This document shows, piece after piece, positions 17,367 through 26,410 of a stretch of 64,000 bases of DNA. This DNA is from Novosphingobium sp. (GTDB lineage Bacteria > Pseudomonadota > Alphaproteobacteria > Sphingomonadales > Sphingomonadaceae), in assembly GCF_030699305.1 (NCBI RefSeq), contig NZ_JAUYNB010000021.1, positions 124,001 through 188,000 on the forward strand. Reading direction: 5' to 3'. The translations under genes were made by a program, and so were the position numbers. Numbering within the stretch: position 1 is the first letter of the stretch; each line of letters begins with the position of its first letter. The notes under the pieces are model-generated. The model did not search any database and had not been told where the DNA came from. It saw nothing but the letters and a program-made list of their open reading frames with translations.

Positions 17367-18953
17367 ATGCGCAAGGGATTGTCACTGATCGCAATGATGG
17401 CGGTGCTGGTCCACGGACCGGCCATGGCCGCCCCGCCTTCGCCTCCGCCCCCGGCAAAGCCCGGCGCCAGTACCGTGTATGGACCGGATCGCGCGCAGGG
17501 CCTGTGTCGCAAGCCTGCTGCCCTGCCGCTGCTTGATGCCGAGACGCAAGTGCGGCCGCCGCGCCCCGTTCGCCCGAAAGTGGGTGGGGGCAGGGCCTAT
17601 CCGTCCGCTCCGGTCGCGATGGAAGCGCCGGGTTCTCCGGTTCCAGCGCCGCCCCCGCCCCCGCCGCCGCCCCCGCCAGCCGCGATGGCCAGCGGCGCGG
17701 GTTCGGGCGATGTGATCGTTTCGGGCACCCCGGTCGACAGCGCGCGGGTGGCAGATGCCACGCCGGCCTACCGCGACGAACCGCGTTCCAGCGCGGCGAA
17801 GGAGGCGGCGAAAGTCATGCCGCCCCGGCCGTATCCGCGCCCCCGTCCGCAGCCACAGGCCGGGCAACTGACCGCCGGGGAGCATGACGACCTGCTCAAC
17901 CCCGAACTCTATGCCGATTACGTTCGCCGGTCCGATCTGGGGCAGGCGATCCCCGATCTGCCGCGGGTCGATACCCAGCGCACGCTGACCGTGGCGGTGA
18001 ACGACCGGGCGGGCCGTCCGGTGCCGTTTGCCGGGGTCGAACTGGCCTGCGCCGATGGCGGGCGGATCACGCTGGCAACCACGGCGGACGGCAAGGCCGT
18101 GTTCTTCCCCGAAGTGGACCAGCTCGGCCGCGATGTCTGGGTGCGGACGCGGGGTGAGGCATGGCGCGCGGTCAGCATTCCGGCCAGGCGCGGCGCACAG
18201 CGGGTGGACTTCACGGTCGATCGCACCGCCCCGGCAGTGCGCAAGCTGGACCTGATGCTGGTGATCGACACGACCGGGTCGATGGGCGATGAAATCCGCT
18301 ATCTCCAGTCCGAACTCGCTGCGATCATTGATGGGGTAAGGGCGCGCCATCCGCAGCTGGACTTGCGGTTGGGGTTCGTCTTCTACCGCGACTTCGGCGA
18401 TGATTACGTGACACAGACGGTGCCGCTGTCCGCCGATGTCGCCGCCGGTCAGGCCGCGCTGAGGCGACAGGGTGCCAGCGGGGGCGGGGACTATCCCGAA
18501 GCGATGGATCAGGCGCTGATCCGGGCCGCCGGGCAAGCCTGGCGGGCAGATGCGGCCAAGACCATGCTGCTGGTCGCCGATGCGCCCCCGCACGACCGGA
18601 ACTTTGGCAAGACCTGGCTGGCGGCCGAACATTTGCGCGCCAGCCGCGTCCACATCGTGCCGGTGGCGGCATCGGGCGTGGCGGACAAGGCTGAATACGT
18701 GATGCGGGCCATGGCTGCGGCCACCCAGTCGCGCTACACCTTCCTGACCGACGACAGCGGCATCGGCAACCCGCACGCGCCGCCCGCGATTGACTGTTAT
18801 CAGGTCACCCGGCTCGACGCCCTGATCCGCCGGGTGATCGACAGCCAGATTTCCGGCCGCCGGATCGAACCGGCCGAACAGGAAGTGATCCGCACCGTCG
18901 GCCAGCAGGATGGCGGGCGCTGCATTATTCCCCGTGACTTCGGAAACCAGTAG
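17367..18953 (+). CDS. Secreted von Willebrand factor A domain protein
   Basis: 528-residue exported protein. Residues 1-21 are a signal peptide (GLSLIAMMAVLVHGPAMA). A low-complexity region rich in Pro (including a run of ten) and Ala/Gly covers about 22-165. A small beta domain resembling carboxypeptidase-regulatory folds (about 205-285, TLTVAVNDRAGRPVPFAGVE) is followed by a VWA domain from about 295 with an intact MIDAS start DLMLVIDTTGSMGDE, and by conserved GGGDYPEAMDQAL and MLLVADAPPHD segments. Two C-terminal cysteines (CYQV, CIIP) might form a disulphide. VWA domains bind partners through a metal; the partner here is unknown. It stands alone between dprA and topA. Confidence 0.82.
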   Translation: MRKGLSLIAMMAVLVHGPAMAAPPSPPPPAKPGASTVYGPDRAQGLCRKPAALPLLDAETQVRPPRPVRPKVGGGRAYPSAPVAMEAPGSPVPAPPPPPPPPPPAAMASGAGSGDVIVSGTPVDSARVADATPAYRDEPRSSAAKEAAKVMPPRPYPRPRPQPQAGQLTAGEHDDLLNPELYADYVRRSDLGQAIPDLPRVDTQRTLTVAVNDRAGRPVPFAGVELACADGGRITLATTADGKAVFFPEVDQLGRDVWVRTRGEAWRAVSIPARRGAQRVDFTVDRTAPAVRKLDLMLVIDTTGSMGDEIRYLQSELAAIIDGVRARHPQLDLRLGFVFYRDFGDDYVTQTVPLSADVAAGQAALRRQGASGGGDYPEAMDQALIRAAGQAWRADAAKTMLLVADAPPHDRNFGKTWLAAEHLRASRVHIVPVAASGVADKAEYVMRAMAAATQSRYTFLTDDSGIGNPHAPPAIDCYQVTRLDALIRRVIDSQISGRRIEPAEQEVIRTVGQQDGGRCIIPRDFGNQ

Positions 18954-18962
18954 GCCGCTATG

Positions 18963-18988
18963 GGCCGGGGCGGTGCGCCGCCCCGGCC
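18963..18988. terminator. Hairpin after the VWA gene
   Basis: Perfect 11-bp stem GGCCGGGGCGG/CCGCCCCGGCC with loop TGCG, ten bases after the VWA stop. No T-run follows. Confidence 0.55.
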
Positions 18989-19089
18989 AGATGGCTGACG
19001 GCAGGGGTTAACGGCGGGGGTTGACGCTGGGGCCAGAACCCTCTCACCCTCGCGCGTACGTATACACGTGAGGAATTCGCTTTACCGCC

Positions 19090-21663
19090 ATGCAACTTGT
19101 CATCGTAGAATCCCCCGCCAAGGCCAAGACCATCGAGAAGTATCTCGGCAAGGACTACAAGGTCCTCGCCAGCTATGGCCACGTTCGCGACCTGCCGCCC
19201 AAGGACGGCTCGGTCCGCCCGGACGAGGACTTCGCGATGGACTGGGAGCTCTATGGCGACAAGGCGCGTCAGGTGAAGGCGATCACCGATGCCGCCAAGA
19301 CCGCCGACCGCCTGATCCTCGCGACTGACCCTGACCGTGAGGGTGAGGCGATTTCATGGCACGTGCGTGAACTGCTGGCCAAGCGCAAGGCGCTGCCCAA
19401 GGACGTCCAGCGCGTGACCTTCAACGCGATCACCAAGCAGACCGTGACCGAGGCGATGACCCGCCCGCGCGAGCTGGATCAGGATCTGATCGACGCCTAC
19501 CTCGCCCGCCGCGCGCTGGATTACCTGTTCGGCTTCACGTTGTCCCCGGTGCTGTGGCGCAAGCTGCCCGGCGCGAAAAGCGCAGGCCGCGTCCAGTCGG
19601 TCGCGCTGCGCCTGATCGTGCAGCGCGAGCGCGAGATCGAAGTGTTCCGCCCGAAGGAATACTGGTCGGTCATTGCCCGGCTGGAGCAGGGCGGCACCGA
19701 GTTTCCCGCCCGGCTGGTTCGGTTTGAGGGCGAAAAGCTCGACAAGCTGAGCTTGGGCGAGGAAGGCATTGCGCTGCGCGCCAAGGCGCTGGTCGAATCC
19801 GCGACCTTCCGGGTCGAGGAAGTCGATACCAAGCCGACCCGCCGCAATCCCTATCCGCCGTTCACTACCTCGACGCTGCAGCAGGAAGCCGCTCGCAAGC
19901 TGGGCTTCTCGGCCAGCCACACGATGCGGATCGCCCAGAACCTCTATGAGGCCGGCGCGATCACCTATATGCGGACCGACGGGGTGCAGATGGATCCCAG
20001 CGCGATTTCCGATGCGCGCAAGGCGATTTCCGATCGTTACAGCGGGCACTATTTGCCCGAAAAGCCGCGCCACTACGAAACCAAGGCGAAGAACGCGCAG
20101 GAAGCCCACGAAGCGATCCGGCCGACCGAATTCAGCAAGGACAAGTACGGCAGCGGCGATGAGGCGCGGCTGTATGATCTGGTCTACAAACGCGCGATGG
20201 CCAGCCAGATGGCTTCGGCCAATATCGAGCGGACCGCCGTTACACTGCGCGACGGCACCGGCAAGCATGAACTGCGCGCCACGGGTCAGGTCATCAAGTT
20301 CCCCGGCTTTCTGGCCGTGTACGAGGAAAGCAAGGACCAGTCACAAGGCGGCGATGACGAGGACAGCGCGATGCTGCCCACGCTGAACACCGGCGACACC
20401 CCGGCGAAAAAGGGCGTCGATGCTGCGCAGCATTTCACCCAGCCGCCGCCGCGTTATTCCGAAGCCAGTCTGGTCAAGCGGCTGGAAGAACTGGGGATCG
20501 GCCGCCCTTCGACTTATGCTGCCACGCTGCAGGTGCTGAAGGACCGCAATTACGTGCGGACCGAAAAGAACCGGTTCTTTGCCGAGGAATCCGGGCGGCT
20601 GCTGACCGCGTTCCTCGAACGGTTCTTCGAGCGTTACGTCGCCTATGATTTCACCGCCGGGATGGAGGATGAACTTGACGACGTGTCCGGCGGCCGCGCC
20701 GCGTGGAAGACCGTGCTCGAAGCCTTCTGGAAGGACTTCAAGCCCAAGTCCGACGAAGTCATGGAGCGCAAGCCCAGCGAAGTGACCGAGGCGCTGGACG
20801 AGTTCCTGTCCGATTACCTGTTCCCGCCGAGCGACGACGGCACCGACCCGCGCAAATGCCCCAAGTGCGAGGCCGGACGGCTCTCGCTGCGCGGTGGGCG
20901 ATACGGCGCGTTTGTGGCCTGTTCGAACTATCCGGAGTGCAAGTTCACCCGCAAGTTCGCGCAGCCCGGCGGCAGTGCGGACGGGGCCGAGGACGGCGAG
21001 CTGGGCAACCACCCCGAAACCGGACTGCCGATTGCCCGCAAGGTCGGGCGGTTTGGCCCCTACCTGGAAATGGGCGAGGGCAAGGAAGCCAAGCGTGCCA
21101 ACATTCCCAAGGACATCGGCGAACTGTCACTCGACTGGGCGGTCAAGCTGATCGACCTGCCGCGAAGCATTGGCACCCACCCCGAAACGGGTGAGCCGAT
21201 CACTGCCAGCATCGGCCGCTATGGTCCCTATCTGGCCCACAACGGCAAGTATGCGAAGCTGCGCAGCACCGCCGAAGTGTTCGACACCGGTATGAACGCT
21301 GCCGTCGTCCGGCTGGCCGAAGCGGCCGCTGGCGGCGGGCGCGGGGCGCGGGCGGCGGCGGAACCGCTCAAAACCTTTGGCCCGCATCCCGAAAGCGGCG
21401 GTGAGATGAAGCTGATGGCAGGCCGCTATGGTCCCTACGTCACCGATGGCACCACCAACGCCACCCTCCCGCGCGACAAGCAGCCCGAAGCGCTCACCGC
21501 CGAAGAAGCGGTGCTGCTGATCACCGAACGCGCCGCCAAGGGACCGGCGAAGGGCAAGAAAAAGGCCGCACCGAAGAAGAAGGCGGCGGCTCCGAAAAAG
21601 GCCGCAGCGCCCAAGAAGGCAGCAGCCAAGAAAACTCCAGCCAAGAAGGCAGCGGCGGAATGA
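19090..21663 (+). CDS. topA: DNA topoisomerase I
   Basis: Type IA topoisomerase that relaxes negative supercoils. The 857-residue protein opens with the TOPRIM domain (MQLVIVESPAKAKTIEKYLG; ATDPDREGEAISWH) and has the catalytic tyrosine in GAITYMRTDGVQMDPSA. One four-cysteine zinc element follows near residue 590 (CPKCEAGRL ... ACSNYPECKF). Repeated GRYGPY-type segments form the C-terminal DNA-binding part, ending in a roughly 40-residue tail almost purely Lys/Ala/Pro. Length fits alphaproteobacterial TopA. The stop codon overlaps the ATG of a 59-residue gene, so translation is coupled. Confidence 0.97.
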   Translation: MQLVIVESPAKAKTIEKYLGKDYKVLASYGHVRDLPPKDGSVRPDEDFAMDWELYGDKARQVKAITDAAKTADRLILATDPDREGEAISWHVRELLAKRKALPKDVQRVTFNAITKQTVTEAMTRPRELDQDLIDAYLARRALDYLFGFTLSPVLWRKLPGAKSAGRVQSVALRLIVQREREIEVFRPKEYWSVIARLEQGGTEFPARLVRFEGEKLDKLSLGEEGIALRAKALVESATFRVEEVDTKPTRRNPYPPFTTSTLQQEAARKLGFSASHTMRIAQNLYEAGAITYMRTDGVQMDPSAISDARKAISDRYSGHYLPEKPRHYETKAKNAQEAHEAIRPTEFSKDKYGSGDEARLYDLVYKRAMASQMASANIERTAVTLRDGTGKHELRATGQVIKFPGFLAVYEESKDQSQGGDDEDSAMLPTLNTGDTPAKKGVDAAQHFTQPPPRYSEASLVKRLEELGIGRPSTYAATLQVLKDRNYVRTEKNRFFAEESGRLLTAFLERFFERYVAYDFTAGMEDELDDVSGGRAAWKTVLEAFWKDFKPKSDEVMERKPSEVTEALDEFLSDYLFPPSDDGTDPRKCPKCEAGRLSLRGGRYGAFVACSNYPECKFTRKFAQPGGSADGAEDGELGNHPETGLPIARKVGRFGPYLEMGEGKEAKRANIPKDIGELSLDWAVKLIDLPRSIGTHPETGEPITASIGRYGPYLAHNGKYAKLRSTAEVFDTGMNAAVVRLAEAAAGGGRGARAAAEPLKTFGPHPESGGEMKLMAGRYGPYVTDGTTNATLPRDKQPEALTAEEAVLLITERAAKGPAKGKKKAAPKKKAAAPKKAAAPKKAAAKKTPAKKAAAE

Positions 21664-21839
21664 GCGAGAAGTTCGAACGCCACCGCCAGCCCTGGAAGCC
21701 TGAGGAGCTGGCCAAACTGCGCACCCTTGCCGCCAAGGGCAAGGGGCTGAAGGAGATCGCCAAAGCACTGAACCGCAGCGAGGAATCGACCAAGGACCGC
21801 GCCAGGGATGACAACATCGGCATCGCCAAGCTGCGCTGA
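21660..21839 (+). CDS. Small helix-turn-helix-like protein coupled to topA
   Basis: 59-residue, strongly charged protein beginning MSEKFERHRQPWKPEELAKL, with ATG overlapping the topA stop (ATGA). The middle reads like a short HTH or Myb/SANT-type unit (PEELAKLRTLAAKGKGLKEI, then IAKALNRSEESTKDRARD), suggesting DNA binding. I infer, but cannot show, a role linked to topoisomerase. A CCCGGCC/GGCCGGG hairpin follows within five bases. Codon use matches topA, and the coupled start makes a real gene likely. Confidence 0.65.
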   Translation: MSEKFERHRQPWKPEELAKLRTLAAKGKGLKEIAKALNRSEESTKDRARDDNIGIAKLR

Positions 21840-21843
21840 ATGG

Positions 21844-21860
21844 CCCGGCCGCTGGCCGGG
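21844..21860. terminator. Short hairpin between topA operon and era
   Basis: CCCGGCC and GGCCGGG around a three-base loop in the 44-base gap between convergent genes. No T-run, so weak evidence on its own. Confidence 0.4.
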
Positions 21861-21883
21861 TGAAACGCCCCGTCAGGGCCGCT

Positions 21884-22795
21884 TCAGCGCACCCATTCCA
21901 GCCCGATTTCCTCGTAGATTTCCTTGTTGCTGTCGGCCCAGTTTTCCTCGACCTTGACGTGCAGGAACAAGTGGACGGTCACGCCGAGCAATTCGGTAAG
22001 TTCCTTGCGTGCGGTCTCGCCGATGGATTTCAGCTTGCTGCCGCCCTTGCCCAGCACGATGCCCTTCTGGCTGTCGCGGGCGATCACGATCTGCTGGTGG
22101 ATCTCGACCGAGCCGTCCTTGCGGTGGGTGTAGCTTTCGGGGCGGACCGCGCTGTCATAGGGCAGTTCGTCATGGAGCTGGCGATAGAGCTGTTCGCGCG
22201 TGATCTCGCACGCCAGCAGCCGTTCGGACGCGTCCGACACCTGATCTTCGGGATAGTGCCACGCGCTTTCGGGCATCAGCTGCGCCAGCCGGACTTTCAG
22301 TTCCGGCACGCCGTCACCGGTCAGCGCGGAGATGAAGAACACCTCGTCGAACGCGGTCTTGCCGTCCTCGTCCGCGCCCGCCAGTTCCTGCGCCGCGATC
22401 AGCAGCGGTTCCTTGGGGGTTTCATCGACTTTGTTGAGCACCAGGATCTTGCGTTCCGGACGGCCTTTGAGGCTGGCCAGGATCGGTTCCAGATAGGCCA
22501 GCTTCTTCTTGCGGCCATCGACCACCAGCAGGATCGCATCGGCCTCCTGTGCGCCTTCCCAGGCGGCGCTGACCATCGCGCGGTCCAGCCGCCGCTTCGG
22601 TTCGAACAGGCCGGGGGTGTCGGCCAGGATGATCTGCGTTTCACCTTCCAGCGCGATTCCCATCAACCGCGCACGGGTGGTCTGCGCCTTGGCGCTGACG
22701 ATGGCGACCTTCTGGCCGACCAGCGCGTTGACCAGTGTGGATTTGCCCGCGTTGGGGGCGCCGAGAACGGCAACGAGGCCGCAGTGTTGGGTCAT
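21884..22795 (-). CDS. era: GTPase Era
   Basis: Ribosome-associated GTPase needed for maturation of 16S rRNA and the 30S subunit. The 303-residue protein has the G domain with GAPNAGKSTLVNALVG (G1), DTPGLFEP (G3) and VLNKVDET (G4), followed by a KH domain with IVLGKGGSKLKSIGETARKE. Length is as expected. It is third in a leftward lepB-rnc-era operon, 105 bases after rnc, matching the usual co-transcription of RNase III and Era. Confidence 0.97.
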   Translation of the reverse strand: MTQHCGLVAVLGAPNAGKSTLVNALVGQKVAIVSAKAQTTRARLMGIALEGETQIILADTPGLFEPKRRLDRAMVSAAWEGAQEADAILLVVDGRKKKLAYLEPILASLKGRPERKILVLNKVDETPKEPLLIAAQELAGADEDGKTAFDEVFFISALTGDGVPELKVRLAQLMPESAWHYPEDQVSDASERLLACEITREQLYRQLHDELPYDSAVRPESYTHRKDGSVEIHQQIVIARDSQKGIVLGKGGSKLKSIGETARKELTELLGVTVHLFLHVKVEENWADSNKEIYEEIGLEWVR

Positions 22796-22900
22796 GAATT
22801 CAATCCAGCAATGATGCGCAGCGCCGATCCGGCTGGTCCGCGCATATGTTATGAGAGGACTTTAGGGCGTCTGGCAGTTCAGTGCGAGTCAAACGATGGT

Positions 22901-23569
22901 TCAGCCGAACCGCTCCATGAACGCGGCCGCGGCCAGCGTTTCGGCTTCCTGCTTGCTGGAACCGGTTGCCTCAACCTCGCCCACGCCCTTGACCTCGACC
23001 GCGACGGTGAACTTGGCCGCATGGTCAGGGCCAGAGCGGTCGACCAGCCGGTATTCGGGCATCCGCCGACGATTGCCTGCGGCCCATTCCTGAAGCGCGG
23101 ACTTGGGGTGCTTTTTCTGCCCGGTCTTGCCAGCCACCACATCGCCCCACAGCGTGCGCACCATGTCGCGCGTGGCATCGAACCCGTGGGTGACAAAGCT
23201 GGCGCCGATCAGCGCTTCCATCACGTCGCCCAGGATATTGTCGCTGTCCTGCCCGCCGTCGTCGCGGGCCTGCTTGCCCAGTTGCATGAACTGGCCAAGA
23301 TCGATCGAGCGCGCGACGTTGGCGCAGGTGCTGCGGCTGACCAGCGCGTTGAGGCGCTGCGACAGGCGGCCTTCATCGCCGCCTTCCAGCTTGTAGAGCC
23401 ATTCGGCGATGACCATGCCCAGCACCCGGTCACCCAGGAATTCCAGCCGCTGGTAATCCCGCGCGGCTCCGGTGCTGCCGTGGGTCAGTGCTTCCAGCCA
23501 CAGCGCTTCGTCCACCGGCGGACGCCCGGCGATGCCGGTCAGGAATGCGTGGGTTTCAGTTTCCAGCAC
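22901..23569 (-). CDS. rnc: Ribonuclease III
   Basis: Double-strand-specific endonuclease processing rRNA precursors and structured mRNAs. With the GTG start at 23569 the protein has 222 residues: an endonuclease domain with the signature RLEFLGDRVLGMVIAEWLY and DVMEALIGA, and a C-terminal dsRNA-binding domain (PKSALQEWAAGNRRRMPEYR, ATGSSKQEAETLAAAAFM). The frame extends 28 codons upstream into lepB, but those residues are low-complexity and non-conserved. The GTG lies seven bases after the lepB stop with TGAGG just before it. It lies between lepB and era in one operon. Confidence 0.95.
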   Translation of the reverse strand: MLETETHAFLTGIAGRPPVDEALWLEALTHGSTGAARDYQRLEFLGDRVLGMVIAEWLYKLEGGDEGRLSQRLNALVSRSTCANVARSIDLGQFMQLGKQARDDGGQDSDNILGDVMEALIGASFVTHGFDATRDMVRTLWGDVVAGKTGQKKHPKSALQEWAAGNRRRMPEYRLVDRSGPDHAAKFTVAVEVKGVGEVEATGSSKQEAETLAAAAFMERFG

Positions 23570-23576
23570 AGGGGCC

Positions 23577-24422
23577 TCAGAACCCGCTGCCGATCCGGTT
23601 CCAGCGCGCGGCGGAGAACCAGGTCCAGGGCTTGATCCATTCCGCGCTGCCATCGGTGGACCACATCATGAGCGAGGCACGGCCGACCAGGTTGTCCTGC
23701 GGGACCAGCCCGATCCCGCGGCGCGGTTCGGCGGGGAAGCGGCTGTCTTCGGAATTGTCGCGGTTGTCGCCCATCAGGAACAGGTGACCTTCGGGCACCA
23801 CGACCGCCGGGGTATCGTCCTGCGCGCGCGGGCCAAGGTCCAGCACGTTATAGCTCCGTCCGCCGGGGAGCGTTTCGCGGTATTGCGGATAGCGGCAGAC
23901 ATCGCTGCCATCGGCCAGCTTGGCCGCGAACTGCACCGAATAGCAGCGCGTGTTGGGGCTGACCGTGATTTCGAAGTCCGCAATCCGCTCCTTCGGCACC
24001 GGCTGGCCGTTCAGGTGCAGCACGCCGTCCTTCATCTGGATGGTGTCGCCCGGCAGGCCGATCACCCGCTTGATATAGTCGATGTCGTTCAGCGGGGGCT
24101 GCTTGAAGATCACCACATCGCCGCGATCCGGGGTAGCCGCCATCACGCGTGTTTCCGGCAGCGCGCCGAAACTGAACGGCAACGAATGGCGCGAGTAGCC
24201 GTACGGCCACTTCGCAGCGAGCAGGTAATCCCCGTTCTGGAGCCGCGGCAGCATGGATTCGCTGGGAATGTTGAACGGCGAGAAGATGAAGCTGCGGAAA
24301 ATCGCGACGAGCACGATCAGCTTCAGCAGGAAGACCAGAAAGCTGTCTTCCTTTTTGGCCGGTTTGGCAGCGGGGGCAGGGCCGACGGAATTGGGGACGT
24401 TGTCTTGCATCGCATTGTCCAT
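23577..24422 (-). CDS. lepB: Signal peptidase I
   Basis: Membrane protease removing signal peptides of Sec/Tat substrates on the periplasmic side. The 281-residue form starting MDNAMQDN has one transmembrane helix (about 28-47), the catalytic Ser56 in NIPSESMLPRLQ, the general-base Lys in DIDYIKRVIGLPGDTIQ, and the GDNRDNSEDSR signature. The ATG at 24422 is preferred over the one at 24452, because the promoter found at 24460-24488 would start transcription near 24453 and leave the earlier ATG without a leader. First gene of lepB-rnc-era. The insert with SPNTRCYSVQFAAKL and DVCRY adds two cysteines. Confidence 0.95.
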   Translation of the reverse strand: MDNAMQDNVPNSVGPAPAAKPAKKEDSFLVFLLKLIVLVAIFRSFIFSPFNIPSESMLPRLQNGDYLLAAKWPYGYSRHSLPFSFGALPETRVMAATPDRGDVVIFKQPPLNDIDYIKRVIGLPGDTIQMKDGVLHLNGQPVPKERIADFEITVSPNTRCYSVQFAAKLADGSDVCRYPQYRETLPGGRSYNVLDLGPRAQDDTPAVVVPEGHLFLMGDNRDNSEDSRFPAEPRRGIGLVPQDNLVGRASLMMWSTDGSAEWIKPWTWFSAARWNRIGSGF

Positions 24423-24459
24423 GTTGGGCCGCGCCGCGCGCGTCAAGTGCAATAGGTGT

Positions 24460-24488
24460 ATTATAGGAATAAGTCAGCGTTGGTGCAA
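24460..24488 (-). promoter_or_regulatory. Sigma-70-type promoter of lepB-rnc-era
   Basis: Read leftward, TTGCAC (24488-24483) and a perfect TATAAT (24465-24460) are separated by exactly 17 bases. This is the best consensus promoter in the window. It gives a leader of about 30 bases to the lepB ATG at 24422. Confidence 0.82.
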
Positions 24489-24574
24489 TGTCCCGCAGTG
24501 CATACGATTTCTGGTCTTGGCGGGCGGCGGCTGGGCGGGCATAGCTCTTCGCAACTGCAACAGGAGCATGAGTG

Positions 24575-26089
24575 ATGAGCGAAGCGGTCAAGGCGGCATG
24601 GACCAAGCTGGAAGCACTGGCAAAGCCGGCCCTGCAAACGCTGTTCGCCGATCCGGCGCGGCTGGACACGCTGTCCGCGCGACTGGAACTGCCGGGCGGG
24701 GCGATCCGGTTCGACTGGTCCAAAACGCACCTTGATGGCGCGCACATCGCCGCGTTCGAGGAACTGGCCGAGGCCGTGCAGTTCAAGGCCAGGCGCGGCG
24801 CGATGTTCGCGGGCGAGGCAATCAACGTGACCGAGGGCCGCGCGGTCGAACACACCGCCCTGCGCGGGGTCGGCCGCGACACCAGCGTCGAGGAAGCAGG
24901 CGCGCTTCATGCCCGGATGCGCAGTCTGGTTCAGGCGATCCACGGCGGCGCGCTGGGCGAGGTCAAGCATCTGATTCACATCGGCATCGGCGGCAGCGCG
25001 CTCGGCCCGGCGTTGGCGATTGACGCGCTGGCCCGCGACGGGGCGGTGGTGGACGTCCATGTCGTGTCCAACATCGATGGGTGCGCGCTCGAAGCCGCGT
25101 TTGCGCGGTGCGATCCGGCGACCACGCTGATCGCGATTGCCTCCAAGACGTTCACCACCACCGAGACGATGACCAATGCGCACAGCGCGCTGACGTGGCT
25201 GGGCGAGCACGGGGTGGAAGATCCCTATGGCCGGGTCGTCGCGCTGACTGCCTACCCCGACAAGGCGGTCGAATGGGGCGTCGATGAAACCCGCGTCCTG
25301 CCGTTCCCGGAAAGCGTCGGCGGGCGCTATTCGCTGTGGTCATCAATCGGGTTCCCGATCGCGCTGGCGCTGGGCTGGGACGAATTTGCCGAGTTTCTGG
25401 ACGGCGCGGCGGCGATGGACCTGCACTTCCAGGAAACCGACGGCGCGGCCAATCTGCCGCTGCGCGCCGCCTTTGCCGACTTGTTCTACACTCGCCTGAA
25501 GGGCTGCCAGACCCGCGCGGTGTTCGCCTATGATGAGCGACTGGGGCTGTTCCCGGACTATCTCCAACAACTCGAAATGGAATCGAACGGCAAATCGGTA
25601 AAGGCCGATGGCTCGCCGGTTGACGGCCCGACCGCGCCGATCACCTGGGGCGGGGTAGGCACAGACGCGCAGCACGCGGTGTTCCAGTTGCTCCATCAGG
25701 GCACCAATCTGGTCCCGGTGGACTTCATCGCCAGCATCGCGCCGGGCGATGCGCTCGACCCGGCGCACCACCGTAACCTGCTGGCCAACTGCTTTGCGCA
25801 AGGCGCGGCGCTGATGGCGGGCAAGGCCGCGAAAGACCCGGCGCGGGCCTATCCGGGGGATCGCCCCTCGGCCACGATCCTGTGCGATGACCTGACCCCC
25901 GGCACGCTGGGCGCGCTGATCGCGTTCCACGAACACCGCACGTTTGCGAACGGTGTGCTGCTGGAAGTGAACAGCTTTGACCAGTTCGGCGTGGAACTGG
26001 GCAAGGAAATCGCCAAGGCGATCGAGGCCGGGAACACCACCTTCGATCCCAGCACCGAAGCGCTGCTGGCCGAGGCGGGGATCAAGTAG
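24575..26089 (+). CDS. pgi: Glucose-6-phosphate isomerase
   Basis: Interconverts glucose-6-phosphate and fructose-6-phosphate. The 504-residue protein has the family landmarks LIHIGIGGSALGPALAIDAL, ASKTFTTTETMTNAHSA, VGGRYSLWSSIGFPIAL (first PGI signature), YLQQLEMESNGKSV and NSFDQFGVELGKEIAK near the C-terminus. The ATG at 24575 lies eight bases after CAGGAG; an overlapping GTG at 24572 is less well placed. It is divergent from lepB and followed by a 320-base gap with a palindromic repeat. In sphingomonads, which use the Entner-Doudoroff route, PGI mainly works in the gluconeogenic or cycling direction (inference). Confidence 0.96.
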   Translation: MSEAVKAAWTKLEALAKPALQTLFADPARLDTLSARLELPGGAIRFDWSKTHLDGAHIAAFEELAEAVQFKARRGAMFAGEAINVTEGRAVEHTALRGVGRDTSVEEAGALHARMRSLVQAIHGGALGEVKHLIHIGIGGSALGPALAIDALARDGAVVDVHVVSNIDGCALEAAFARCDPATTLIAIASKTFTTTETMTNAHSALTWLGEHGVEDPYGRVVALTAYPDKAVEWGVDETRVLPFPESVGGRYSLWSSIGFPIALALGWDEFAEFLDGAAAMDLHFQETDGAANLPLRAAFADLFYTRLKGCQTRAVFAYDERLGLFPDYLQQLEMESNGKSVKADGSPVDGPTAPITWGGVGTDAQHAVFQLLHQGTNLVPVDFIASIAPGDALDPAHHRNLLANCFAQGAALMAGKAAKDPARAYPGDRPSATILCDDLTPGTLGALIAFHEHRTFANGVLLEVNSFDQFGVELGKEIAKAIEAGNTTFDPSTEALLAEAGIK

Positions 26090-26117
26090 GGTCAAGATCC
26101 CTCCTGCCCACCACTCT

Positions 26118-26255
26118 GTCACCCTGAACTTGTTTCAGGGTCCATCCATCAGCGCAAACCGAAGCCCTGCTGGATAGTCCCGGCGGCGCAGTCAGGGACA
26201 TCCGCAGCCACCGGCGCGGGCGGCATAATGGACCCTGAAACAAGTTCAGGGTGAC
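26118..26255. repeat. Palindromic repeat, family A, copy 1
   Basis: Two perfectly complementary 28-base arms (26118-26145 and 26228-26255, core CTGAACTTGTTTCAG) separated by 82 bases. The same arms recur at 32306-32395 and 35628-35716. This element fills much of the 320-base pgi-gor gap, in which I see no gene; the last bases before gor contain its AAGGAG ribosome-binding site. Confidence 0.9.
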
Positions 26256-26410
26256 GGATTGGGTGACGAACTGGGGAAGGTGATGGAAGCGTGCAGGGTA
26301 TGGCGGTGCCGTCTGCCCCTCACAAACCCAGCCTATCACACTGACCAGCAAAACCGTTTGGCAAATCCGCCCCGGCCGCCCCATATCGCCCCCCATACAA
26401 GGAGCGCATG

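Noticed and set aside
21860..23635. Rightward open frame of about 590 codons across era and rnc
   Set aside because: Antisense shadow; it crosses two unambiguous genes and shows no motif.
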